Assembly: GCA_015039365.1 (NCBI GenBank)
Contig: WION01000102.1
Span: 1-64,000 of the forward strand
Reading direction: 5' to 3'
From: Amanita rubescens
Lineage: Eukaryota; Basidiomycota; Agaricomycetes; Agaricales; Amanitaceae
DNA length: 64,000 nucleotides
The notes below the pieces were generated by a model, which was not told where the DNA came from, ran no database searches, and saw nothing but the letters and a program-made list of their open reading frames with translations. This document shows, piece by piece, positions 44,716-55,031 of this stretch. The translations under genes were made by a program, and so were the position numbers. Numbering within the stretch: position 1 is the stretch's first letter; each line of letters opens with the position of its first letter.

Positions 44716-46217
44716 CTACCGGTTCACGATCAGCCAAGTGAGGCGTTCTACAACATCTCTCATTTTTGGTCGTTTCGATGTTTCCCTCGTCCAGCAACGC
44801 TGAATTATGTCCCACGCCCCGTCACTCAAAGGTGGTTCATCTAGTCGAGGCGGAAGTACGCATCGAGTGACAAGTTTCCAGATTTGTACGGCACTTTTTC
44901 TGGAAAAAGGCACAGTACCATAATGGATCTGGGCATTTAAGCAAGAGCCTTGTCAAAACATTTATTAAAACTTACTTCATAATAGAGGCATCCAAATGCA
45001 TAAACGTCCGATATTTGGGTTCTGAGAGGAGCATCACTGAAAGAGTCAGGGTCATCCTCCGAGATTCCAAATAACTCTGGTGCTGCAAAACAGATGTGGA
45101 AAGCTCCTGATCGGGTACCTGTAGCTGCTGAGAGACGTGTTAATCCAAAGTCAACAATCTGAACTTGAAGGTTGTCATCCAGGAGAATATTTGCCTAAAG
45201 AAATTGAAGGGTCAGGATTTTAACATGCTAAATATTCACGTGAAATACCCCACGGATACAACCATGAGTTATGCCTTCTGAATGGATGTAATCGAGGCCT
45301 TGAGCCACTTGCAGTAACTTTCCGTGACATAAGTAAGCTTCTCTGAACAGTTGAAGGAAAAGAGGTCATACACGTTTCTCTATCTCGGGTATTGACGGGT
45401 GTCTTTGCCGACGCCACAGGTCTAGCGTGCCATTCCTCATATATGGCGAGACAAGGAAGAATTTTGATGTTATTCCATCTCCATATTCACAGCCGATTCC
45501 TAAAAACGGAAGTACAAACCTGTGCTTCAGGAATTGCCACATCAACGCTTCTCGACAGAGGACCTATTGGAATCAAAATCAAAATCTAGTCATAACAACA
45601 AAGGAAGGACTTAGAACCTCAATGTTAGGCCTGCGCAACACTTTTAGCGCAACCGTTGACCCCCGCAATTCAGCCTTGAAAACCTCCCCGAAACCACCCA
45701 TACCAATGGAATCGCGCTTGAAAGGCATCCTGACTCCAGTCGCTATCAAGGACGGTGGTATGATGGGTATCTTTGAGATAACTTTGATCATGAATCGTCT
45801 TGCTCGCTGTTCGATGTTCACAGTTGGATCCCGGTTTAGTAAGCAATGATCACGAAGTAGGTGGAGCATGAAATCTAATAGATTCTTCGCGTCTGAGGCT
45901 TGGCTTAGGTCTCCTGCGACACTGACATAGTCTTCCTTGGATAACAGCTTCCTCGCAAGATTGATAGTCGTCGCATTCACGACAGACGCGATGGAAGAAC
46001 CAGGCTTAATAAAGCCGTTAATAGAGCTCGGTGTGCTTTTCACAACATTGCGTACCTTCTTATTGTTGAGCAAAGAAAGTAAGGATGAGAGGGTACTGTC
46101 AAGTATGCGAGGAGGCTGATATGGATTGGAGTCGAACATGAGTAAAATATTCTCCGTAAAAACTTTGGTCTGCGTACCGAGGTAATGGTAATGTTGGATT
46201 TTGATGTTGTTGTGCAT
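44716..46217 (-). CDS. K7: TKL-family probable pseudokinase
   Basis: The first Met is 46217 (MHNNIKIQHYHYLG) with MFDSNPYQPPRILDS following, then LLSLLNNKK and a GTACGC donor. Exon 2 has SSIASVVNATTINLARKLLSKEDY, loop IGMGGFGEVFKAEL and VALKVL. Later exons have LCREALMWQFLKHRF, LDYIHSEGITHGCIRG, ANILLDDN, VDFGLTRL and RPKMRDVVERLTW. DFG and the VAIK-type Lys are kept, but the catalytic-loop Asp is Cys, as in its paralogue K1, so phosphotransfer is unlikely. The 5' end overlaps the open 3' end of K8 in a different frame. Confidence 0.7.
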
Positions 46218-47631
46218 TGACAAATTCGTGAGAGGGACATTGATTGAGATATAGCAATCAGGCTTTCAATGATATCTTTCATTCTCGGTCGTTTCCATGG
46301 TTCCCTGACCCAGCACCGTTGAATCACCTCCCATGCCCCATCACTTAAAGGTGGCTCGTCTCGTCGACGTGGACGTTTGTCCTGAGAGACAAGGGCTATG
46401 ATCTGTACTTCTAGCCTACCGACAAATGGTATACTATCATAATATATCTGGTTAATTCAGCAAGGATACCACCGTATCAGTATGTTTTTGTGACGCACTT
46501 CATAACAAAGACATCCAAATGCGTAGACATCTGACATTTGCGTTCTGGCTGGCTCAACAGCTGAGGTGTCATCAGCATCCTCAGAGCATCCAAATAACTC
46601 TGGGGCTGAAAAGTTGGGATGTTTTATTCCCGATTGGGTATTCGTAGCATCTAGGAGTCGGGTTAATCCAAAATCTGCAATTTGAACGTGAAGATTGGCA
46701 TCCAAGAGGATATTGTCCTGAAGAAAAGGTGTCAACATTTCAAAATATCATGCTTGAGTTGGAATACCCCTCGCAGGTCACCGTGAACAATTTCTTCCGA
46801 ATGAATGTATTCTATGCCTTGAGCCACTTCCAGTATCTTCATTGAGGGTGAGTATCGACGAAGAGCAAAAGAACGAAAAGCCATACACGATCCCATGTCT
46901 CGTTAACAGACGGTTTTGCGTTCTTCCGCCATTGGGCCAGCGTGCCATTCTCCATATAAGGTGAGAGAAGGAACATTTCCTCTTGTTGTTCATAGTAGAT
47001 TCCTAGGAATGACAGGACGAAGTCGTGCTTGAGCATTGCCCACATCAATGCCTCTCGACAGAATGCCTGTTGGAACAGAAATGAACAATGGCATAAGTTA
47101 GAACATGAAGGGGATGAAGGACTTACGACAATGTTATCAGACCTGTATAATACTTTGACCGCAACGATTTTTCCCCGTAACTCGCCCTTGAAAACACCCC
47201 CAAAGCCACCACCACCAATATAATCGCGCTTGGTCGGTACTTTGACATCAGTCACGATCAAAGATTGTGGTATCACGGGGTTAGTAGATATGATTTTAAG
47301 GGATAACCGCCTTGCTCGTCGGTTGAAGTCGATAGACGCATCCGGACTTGATAAGAGACGATTACGAATCAGGTGAAGAATAAAATCCAATAAATTCGCG
47401 ACATCTGAAATCTCGCTAAGCCGTGTGGCAACGCTGACGTAGTCTTCGGGGTATAACAGACTGCGCAGAAGATCGATAGTCGTTGTGTTTACGACAGACG
47501 TGATGGAAGACCCAGCCTACGGGCTCATTCTCAGATCGGGTTCCGCGGTTTGAAATCATACTGCGCACCTTGCTGTTGAGTATAGAAAGTAGCGACGAGA
47601 GGGCGTCACCGTCACCAGGACAACGCTGCAT
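46040..47631 (-). CDS. K8: TKL protein kinase
   Basis: The start at 47631 (MQRCPGDGDALSSLLSILNSK) is followed by a GTGCGC donor. Exon 2 carries SSITSVVNTTTIDLLRSLLYPEDYVSV, IGGGGFGGVFKGEL and VAVKVLY. Later exons carry AFCREALMWAMLKHDFVLSF, IEYIHSEEIVHGDLRG, DNILLDAN, ADFGLTRL, APELFG and RPRMKDII. All catalytic residues are intact. After the kinase domain the frame stays open to 46040, overlapping the K7 start by about 178 nt in another frame; the corresponding K2-K1 junction is in one frame but has a stop. True end uncertain. Confidence 0.72.
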
Positions 47632-47760
47632 GTCTTTGGCTAGGACACAACGTGGTATGGTGTGAAGGACACGGTCTTCAGCGCTTGATCGTGTGAATGG
47701 TTGCCAAGAAAGGTTGCCCCATTGAGGCTGGACGAGAGCTCAGCACTGTCATTCACCGTA

Positions 47761-47784
47761 GACCTAACCCTAGCGTTGGGTAAC
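47761..47784. promoter_or_regulatory. Telobox-like motif upstream of K8
   Basis: GACCTAACCCTAGCGTTGGGTAAC, near-identical to 3518-3546 upstream of K2, about 130 bp from the K8 start. Confidence 0.4.
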
Positions 47785-47949
47785 AAAACCCCCGCTACCG
47801 TCACCTTGCCTGATGAACTTTAGATGTGAATGTGGATAGGACATGTCGTGTGGGTTGCATTCGTTTGCAACACGAACCTGTGTCCTTCAGATTCCTTCTC
47901 CCGTCAACATTCGCCTCTGCTCCCAACTGCCAAATCAGAAATATGCCTA

Positions 47950-48485
47950 GGTTGACATTGGTACCTGTATCGGGGCCTATGGCACTCGCTCCGAGGCGGT
48001 AAGTCGGAGATCCGTCGACTCGCCTGGTGATGAATCCGTTTTATCCGTTAGATGGGTCGGCCCAATTGAAGCCTGCGGGCAGGGCCACAATCACAAAACT
48101 CAGAGAGAGGGGAGGTAGAGAGAGAGACCAGAAACGCACGTAATTCGGCCTCATCTCGCTCAATTATAAACGACACATTCATGAATCGTTCGAATACACG
48201 TCATCGTGCGTGAACAGCGCAAATTGCACACTCTGAGAGGCGACTTGGCCTGTGGGGTTGTCCTTGTCCTTCTCGATTTCGATTTCCGGTGCACCTCGGT
48301 CGAAGGAGGGTGAGGGATCTCGGTGGTCGGAATCGGGCCTGGCTTGGTACTAGTCATCACCCACGCGCCCGTGGTCTAGTCCGAACGGGGAAGAAGCTGA
48401 TAGCTCGATGTATCCACTCGAAAAGCAGAATTTGGGCGGTAGTTGAGGTTGCGGTTATCGCATGGTACCGGAAGTATTGGACGTG
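47950..48485 (-). pseudogene. GH16 remnant, antisense to most copies
   Basis: Minus-strand pieces parallel those of 12640-13205: the catalytic-strand region (EIDIE near 48280), YLND region, an intron, the WADPSN and DPRLT segments, each interrupted. The two antisense copies share breakpoints, so one derives from the other. Confidence 0.68.
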
Positions 48486-48689
48486 ATGACGTCACATCAC
48501 GACGTGTCTTTCGCCGCTCGCTTACCAGTCTCTGCCATCCTCGACCTTACTCTGTTTAACTCTCGTCATACACCAGCGTCAGCCTCACAGGGATAACTCT
48601 ACAACTCGCGAACAACAAATCCGCCCCCGCGAGCAACTCAGTCATCCCCACCTCGTACCTTCTTTCAAGTAGCCGTCAGCTCACCACGT

Positions 48690-49435
48690 CTAACGCGATT
48701 CTCATACGATACGGATACGATCCATCTCGACCAGCCCAATACAACAAGGCCCTGGCCTGGCTTATGGACAATGAGAAATCTCGCTGCCACCACTTCTGGA
48801 ACCCGTTCCTGCACCGACGACTCGTGTGACGTTGGGACGTTTCCCTTCTGCCCCCGCTTCAGCTGTCTACCCCGTGTTCTCCAGAACCAAATACAACTAG
48901 GCCCTAAGCTGCCTTCCAGGCCAACGTCTCTCCGCCTGTTCCTGCCCCAACTCTGGCCACCCGGGTCCATCCCTCTCCACGAGGCGCAGCGCACCAGAAA
49001 TCGACACCTTTGAAGTCCAAAATGATAAAGGTGTCGAGTTTGGCGGGAGTGCTGAGTGATATGTTGGTGCGGTTTTTCATACCATGGATGCGCGTATACT
49101 GCTTTTACGCTGACCACTTGTAGGCTCCGAGTATCGGACCGACCCATCCAACAGTATCACCTGGCAAGTCGACGGTTGCCCAGCTTATCGACTCGGAGCT
49201 TCCGTCGTAGACCCCGACACGGGTACCAACGGAACTGGAATTAGACAAAGATTTATACCCGAAGAACCCATTCAACTTCAAGATCTCGCGTGCGTCTGCG
49301 TTTTTTCTTACTTATCCCCCGTACTCTCGTTGAACTAAGTGGTTATGAATAGTGAATTGGCAAACCATCGACTCAACGACGATGATCTTTCCCGCTGAGC
49401 TGTGATTCAACTATGTAAGGGTGTATCACGATATG
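48690..49435 (+). pseudogene. GH16 remnant (exon 2, 3 and 4 pieces)
   Basis: The pieces are MRNLAATTSGTRSCTDDSCDVGTFP, the Pro/Ser segment, APEID, DMLVRFFIPW, the ITWQVDG exon with DTGTNGTGI, an intron after the ISR position (GTGCGT...AATAG), and NWQTIDSTTMIFPAEL. Stops interrupt several pieces. Confidence 0.7.
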
Positions 49436-49499
49436 ACCATACGCCACTAACACCAGTCCTAGCCCCTTACGCGCCAATCACGGCGCGTATCCTTAGCGG

Positions 49500-50230
49500 A
49501 TGATGAAGACAAAACAAGTCATATTACGAGCTGGCTCCCAGGCAAACGTCTCTACGCCTGTTCCTGTCCCAACTCGAACCACCCAGGACCATCCCCCTCC
49601 TCAGGCCGAGGCACACGGGAAATCAAAAAGGACAAACCTGTGCACTTTTCTCTCTCTGAGGCTCATCAATCTCTGCCATCCTCGACCTTACTCTGTTTAA
49701 CTCGTTATACACCAGCGGTAGCCTCACCGAGTTCAAACTCTCCTCACAGGGATAACTCCACCACCTCGCGAACAACAAATTCGCCCCCGCGAGCAACTCA
49801 GTCATCCCCACTGGCACCTCGTACCTCTCTTTCAAGTAGCCGTCAGCTCGCCACGTCTAACGCGATTCTCATACGATACGGATACGGTACATCTTGACCA
49901 GCCCAATACGACAAGGTTTGGGATCGTGAAATGAACTTCACAACCCCGAACCTATCCTGGCGATCGTCCGCGCTGAGCTGGCTGCCACGTCACCACCTCT
50001 CAGCATTCTCTTGTTCCGGCTCTGACTACCCGTCCACCGAAACTAACATATAAAAGGAAAACGCAAACGTGAATTACCAGCGTGCGGTCTCTGCTATTCG
50101 TGCACGGATGTGTGTTACGTTGGATGAGCGAGAAGAGCCGTGTAACTTCATATCGCGGGTGAGAACTCTTTTCGTCGGTGGGGCTACTACGTCTCTGTAA
50201 CTAACGATTGACGCGTAGGCTTGAGTACAG
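49500..50230 (+). pseudogene. GH16-related debris and duplicated spacer
   Basis: 49530-49625 matches the SWLPGQRLSACSCPNSDHPGPSPSRGRG segment of GH16. 49660-49960 repeats spacer at 48520-48740 (CTCTGCCATCCTCGACC, GAGCAACTCAGTCATCCCCAC). 50080-50215 has a GH16-type SRVRTLF segment. No open gene. Confidence 0.5.
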
Positions 50231-50490
50231 TTGAACAAGACGGGTTTATCACACGCGGAATGCCAACGTATCATATCTGTGCCAGCGTGTCACGTATAGC
50301 CTGATACCAGTTCCGATGAGTCTGAAGCCTATCGGTTATATTCAAAATCTACGAATCCAATGCGCGTATTGCGCGGTAAACCATTCATCTGATCACGATA
50401 TATCCCTAGCTGAGTTACAGTTCCACTAAGTACAATGGTAATTTATCCGATAAAAGTAGGCGCATAGAACGAACGAACGAATGAACGAAA

Positions 50491-52473
50491 TTAAAGCTTC
50501 AATAATGCCTTCATTGCCTTGGCAATGAAATAGCTCGACTTGGCCATTACCCGTCGTGATTCTTCCGTAAGCTCAGGTAGTGCCTGCACTTCGCTGAGCC
50601 TGTTTGCATGATCGCTGAGATCGCGTAATATCTCGTTTCCTTGCTGAATGGAATTGGGGGGCAAATTATCCTTGCATACGGTCACAATGCTTGACACAAT
50701 GGTAATGATTTGTGTTAGGTTCTCATTCAGTGAGGGTGGCGGCTTTGCACGTCGAGCCCCGGTTAGGACGCTTTGAATTGCAACCACGATTGCTCCGGTT
50801 TGAACGTCTAGATATCGCTGAGTGAAGTCAACATCAGTGATCGAACAGTTTAAAACATTTCAAAACATTTACAGTCAGCTCTGCCCAGTTATCTTCCGGT
50901 CCTTCAGCTGTTCCCGAGTCGTCGATCATTGCTTCACCTGAGTTCTGTTGATAAAAAATGAGCGGTGGTGAGCTCGTCTGCTCAGAGCTTGAATTATCTG
51001 ATTGCGGACGGCGTTTGAGGTCCGTACGGCCATACGAAGGAGATGCGGTCACTTCATGATGTCGTCCTTTGTTCGATGAGACGGACAAACCGCTCGCCTT
51101 TCGCTGATCCATCATGCGTTCTGCGATCTCCTTCATTCTTGGTCGTTTCGGCGGTTCCATCACCCAGCACCATTGGATCAACTCCCATGCCCCGTCACTC
51201 AGAGGCGGCTCGTCTTGTCGAGGCGGACATTTGCCCCGAGAGACAAGAGTCACGATCTGTATCTCCTGTCTGCCGGCAAAGGGTATACTATCATAATGGA
51301 TCTAGCCAATTCAGAAAAAATACAAGCATGTTTCTGCGACGCACCTCATAATATATACACCCAAATGCGTAGACATCTGACATCTGCGTTCTTGGCGGGT
51401 CTTCAGCTGTCAGGTTATCAGCATCCTCAGGGCATCCGAATAACTCTGGGGCTGCAAAGTTGAGATGTTTTGCTCCAGATTGGGTGTTGGTAGCATCCAA
51501 GAGTCTGGTCAATCCGAAGTCTGCGATTTGAACACGGAGATTAGCGTTTAAGAGGACATTCTCCTGAAGGGAAAGGTTAGCATTTCAACGACGCGTGTTT
51601 TAGGTAGCGTACCCCACGTAGGTCCCCATGAACCACACCCTCCGAATGAATGTACTCCATGCCCTGGGCCACTTCTAGCATCTTTCTCGAGAGTGAGCAT
51701 CGATAAAGAGCCAAAGGAAGAAAAAAACATACACGTTCTGTTATTTGGGTTATCGATGGATTTATGTTCTTCCGCCATTGGGCTAGAGTCCCATTCTTCA
51801 TGTATGGCGAGACGAGGAAGGCCATTCCATCTTCCTCTTCACGAATTCCGATGAATGGTAGGACGAACTTGTGCTTGAGGGATCCCCACATTAATGCCTC
51901 TCGACAAAAGGCCTGTTGGAATGAGAATAAGCAACGGCGTCTCAAGAACAGGCGTTGAAAACTTACAAGGTTGTTAGCGTCATTTTTGTAAAGCACTTTT
52001 AACGCAACAACTGTGCCATAAAGTTCGCCCTTAAAAACGTTGCCATAACCACCGCGACCTATGTAGTCGCGCTTGTCCGGCATGGTGATTCCAGTTACGA
52101 TGAAGGACCGTGGCACGACGGGCGTCTTTGATATGATCTTAAATATAAAGCGTCTTGCTCGTCGATTGATGTTTATGGTTGTATCCGAACTTGATAGGTA
52201 ACGATGACGAAGCACATGTAGTGTGAATTCCAATAGATCCATTACGTCCGAGGCCCGTATTATCCTTTCCGCAATGCCAATATAGTCGTCCCTGGATAAC
52301 AGTCTGCGCAGAAGATCGAGAGTTGTTGTGTTTGCGACGGGCGTGATGGAAGATCTGGGCTGCTGGCACTTAAGCAAAGTATGTAGTAACCATTTCGCAG
52401 TGACGTTGCGTACCTTCGAGTTGTTATCGTTAAGAATACGTAGCAGAGCAAGGCTGCCCGGATCAAGCGACAT
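50491..52473 (-). CDS. K9: TKL protein kinase fused to a Spa2 C-terminal domain
   Basis: The start at 52473 (MSLDPGS) is homologous to the K5 start. The kinase is intact: IGRGGYGNVFKG, VALKVLYK, AFCREALMWGSLKHKF, EYIHSEGVVHGDLRG, ENVLLNAN, ADFGLTRL, APELFG, RPRMKEIAERM. The last kinase exon continues with a Ser-rich linker (SYGRTDLKRR, GPEDNWAELT) to 50873. A 55-nt intron with GTAAAT donor leads to 50817-50491, which encodes YLDVQTGAIVVAIQSVL, LNENLTQIITIVSSIV, GNEILRDLSDHANRLSEVQA and KAMKALLKL. This matches the C-terminal helical domain of basidiomycete Spa2, the polarisome scaffold at growing tips. Paralogue K5 carries eIF4G sequence at the same place. Confidence 0.8.
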
Positions 52474-52749
52474 GTTGCTTCGACTCTTCGAGACGTCCGG
52501 AATGCCCCCTCGGGATCGGCGAGCTGCTCCAATTCGGCCTGAGGAAGTTGAGTTCTAGGACTACTCCTGGTGCTAGAGCAGCTCTGGCGAACGACTTGAG
52601 CGTCTAATCGTGTGAATGGTGTCAAGACAAGGTGGTGACCTCGAGGCTGTTAGAGTCACAGTTACCATATTTGTAGTAAATGTAATGGCCTGAATTCTGG
52701 ATGATAGTAGACCTCCATGTCATGGCATAGAATCAGCGTGAGGCGAGGT

Positions 52750-52758
52750 GACGTCACA
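52750..52758. promoter_or_regulatory. CRE-like site upstream of K9
   Basis: TGACGTCA about 277 bp upstream of the K9 start; the counterpart of the site 280 bp upstream of K5. Confidence 0.4.
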
Positions 52759-52879
52759 CTTGCCACGTTTCATGACGACGGCGTCGTCCTAGGCTCTGGC
52801 TACCCTCAGTATGTTCCTTGACCCATCTCTCTCTGCCAAAACCAACATCTTCAGACTCAAAAAAGAAAACGTGAACGCG

Positions 52880-53120
52880 AATGGTCTCGGTCAGGGCGCA
52901 GTCTACGCTATTTAGCACGAACGGCTCTGTGTATTTGAACGATACGTTGGACTTGGACGGGTTTGTGATCCGTGATACGAACGAGACGAAGAATCGTGTT
53001 TTATAGCACCACGGGTGAGGACTCTTTACCGTCGTTGGGACTTATCTGTAACTAACAATCGACGCGCAAGGTTGCGCACTCGGCTGATCAGTCCGTTGAA
53101 CCATTTATCACTTACGAAAG
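52880..53120 (+). pseudogene. GH16 remnant (YLND region)
   Basis: The segment VYLNDTLDLDGFVIRDTNETKNRVL corresponds to YVYLNDTQDEFVIYNSSKTRPNTY of the intact gene and is followed by a frame break and spacer. Same type of fragment as 32090-32200. Confidence 0.62.
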
Positions 53121-53159
53121 GCCAACGCATCGTATCGGTTGCGAGTGCGTATACCCTGG

Positions 53160-53345
53160 TACCATACCTCCTCCCAACCGGACTCAAAGTTTGCCCATCC
53201 CCACTTCCAACCGACTTCACGAGGTTACGACTCCATCCTCGACCTGCTGGAACGACTTAGTGGCGAGGACCTGCACGGCCCAGTCTGAAGATTCTCTTAA
53301 AGTACCACAGAAGCTAACAACATCCGCGTCACTGCAACGGGCCCG
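53160..53345 (+). pseudogene. GH16 5'-exon remnant
   Basis: It ends with STTEANNIRVTATG, the counterpart of YTVEASNIRINATS at the end of GH16 exon 1. The preceding hydrophobic segment is lost. Confidence 0.5.
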
Positions 53346-53914
53346 TTCCCTTCTCTGGGATTCCTTCCTCGCACTGTCGCAGAACAATCCCGGTACCATG
53401 AAAATTTTCTTCTGATTTCCGGGGCAGGACGCGAGTGACAGGACGTTCGTAACGGACACGTACTGCCACCTAAAGACGGGAACAGACGGTCGTTCCCTAG
53501 AGCACGTGACTTCTCTCACTCTTTTGAAACGACGTAGTTTCTACCAACTTCGTCGCCTAGGCGCTTGGTACTTGTACACTACTGCCTCCCCCGCATGGAT
53601 GGTCCAGCATCCCAGTCGGTACTCCTGCACCATATCTCGCCTCCCCGGTTTCCCCTTCTGCCACCTCCCGTTGCTCGCCGCAAGTGAGTGCCACCCCGGA
53701 TCAGGTGCCAGCCCCTGCGCGGATTAGGTCCCGCCTTGGTTGAACCAGGCCGTACTAGTCGTTAAGCCGTAGTCGGTTGCGCCCTGCCTTCCGGGTCTGC
53801 CATTTACAAGTTGCCTCGACGGTATTCCAGCACTCCAAAGCTGGTGGTTTCCATTCACCGCCGTCCGCCCGTCTATCGTTTCCGACACTTCCTGCTTGGA
53901 TGGTGCTCCAACAC
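53346..53914. other. Spacer, no gene seen
   Basis: 53415-53450 is an inverted copy of about 13505-13545 (GACGCGAGTGACAGGACG). Otherwise nothing recognisable. Confidence 0.35.
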
Positions 53915-55000
53915 TAATAGTTTTCTCGCACCTCACCCAGCTATGGTCTCCTCGCACCACCGACGGGCGATAGTTTTCTCCCACCATCTCAACCTCGCTT
54001 GCTTATGGTTTCCTCGCACCACCGACGGGCGATAGTTTTCTCGCACCATCTCAGCCTCGCTCGGGTATGGTTTCCTCACACCACCGACTGTCTCTAGTTT
54101 TTTCGCACCATCTCAGCCTCGCTCGGGTATGGTTTTATCGTACCAGTGGCCAGCAATAGTTTTCTCGCACCATCTCAGCCTCGCTCGGGTATGGTTTCCT
54201 CACACCACCGACTGCCTCTAGTTTTCTCGCACCATCTCAGCCTCGCTCGGGTATGGTTTTATCGCACCAGTGGCCGGCAATAGTTTTCTCGCACCATCTC
54301 AGCCTTGCTTGCTTATAGTTTCCTCGCACCACCGACTGCCTCTAGTTTTCTCGCACCATCTCAGCCTCGCTCGGGTATGGTTTTATCGCACCAGTGGCCA
54401 GCAATAGTTTTCTCGCACCATCTCAACCTCGCTTGCTTATGGTTTCCTCGCACCACCGACTGCCTCTAGTTTTCTCGCACCATCTCAGCCTCGCTCGGGT
54501 ATGGTTTCCTCACACCACCGACTGCCTCTAGTTTTCTCGCACCATCTCAGCCTCGCTCGGGTATGGTTTTATCGCACCAGTGGCCAGCAATAGTTTTCTC
54601 GCACCATCTCAACCTCGCTTGCTTATGGTTTCCTCGCACCACCGACTGCCTCTAGTTTTCTCGCACCATCTCAGCCTCGCTCGGGTATGGTTTCCTCACA
54701 CCACCGACTGCCTCTAGTTTTCTCGCACCATCTCAGCCTCGCTCGGGTATGGTTTTATCGCACCAGTGGCCAGCAATAGTTTTCTCGCACCATCTCAACC
54801 TCGCTTGCTTATGGTTTCCTCGCACCACCGACTGCCTCTAGTTTTCTCGCACCATCTCAGCCTCGCTCGGGTATGGTTTCCTCGCACCACCGAATGCCTC
54901 TAGTTTTCTTGCACCATCGCAGCCTCACTCGGGTATGGTTTCTTTGCACCACCACTCAGTTATAGTTTTTGTGTACCATTTCAACCCTACCCAGCTATGG
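53915..55000. repeat. Minisatellite, about 62-bp unit with higher-order structure
   Basis: About 17 tandem units, each built of two related halves: TAGTTTTCTCGCACCATCTC... and TATGGTTTCCTCGCACCACC.... The second half occurs in two main variants, ending CACCGACTGCCTC or CCAGTGGCCAGCAA. Between about 54410 and 54800 three units recur as a block of about 185 bp. Unit identity is high in the centre and drops at both ends (53.9 and 54.95 kb), the usual sign of unequal crossing-over. It lies 30-40 bp from the 3' end of the KDZ-like gene. Confidence 0.9.
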
Positions 55001-55031
55001 TTTATTCGTATGAAATTGCATAATACACTAT

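Noticed and set aside
53915..55000. CRISPR-like array
   Set aside because: Units are contiguous and variants of one another; there are no unique spacers, and the genome is eukaryotic.
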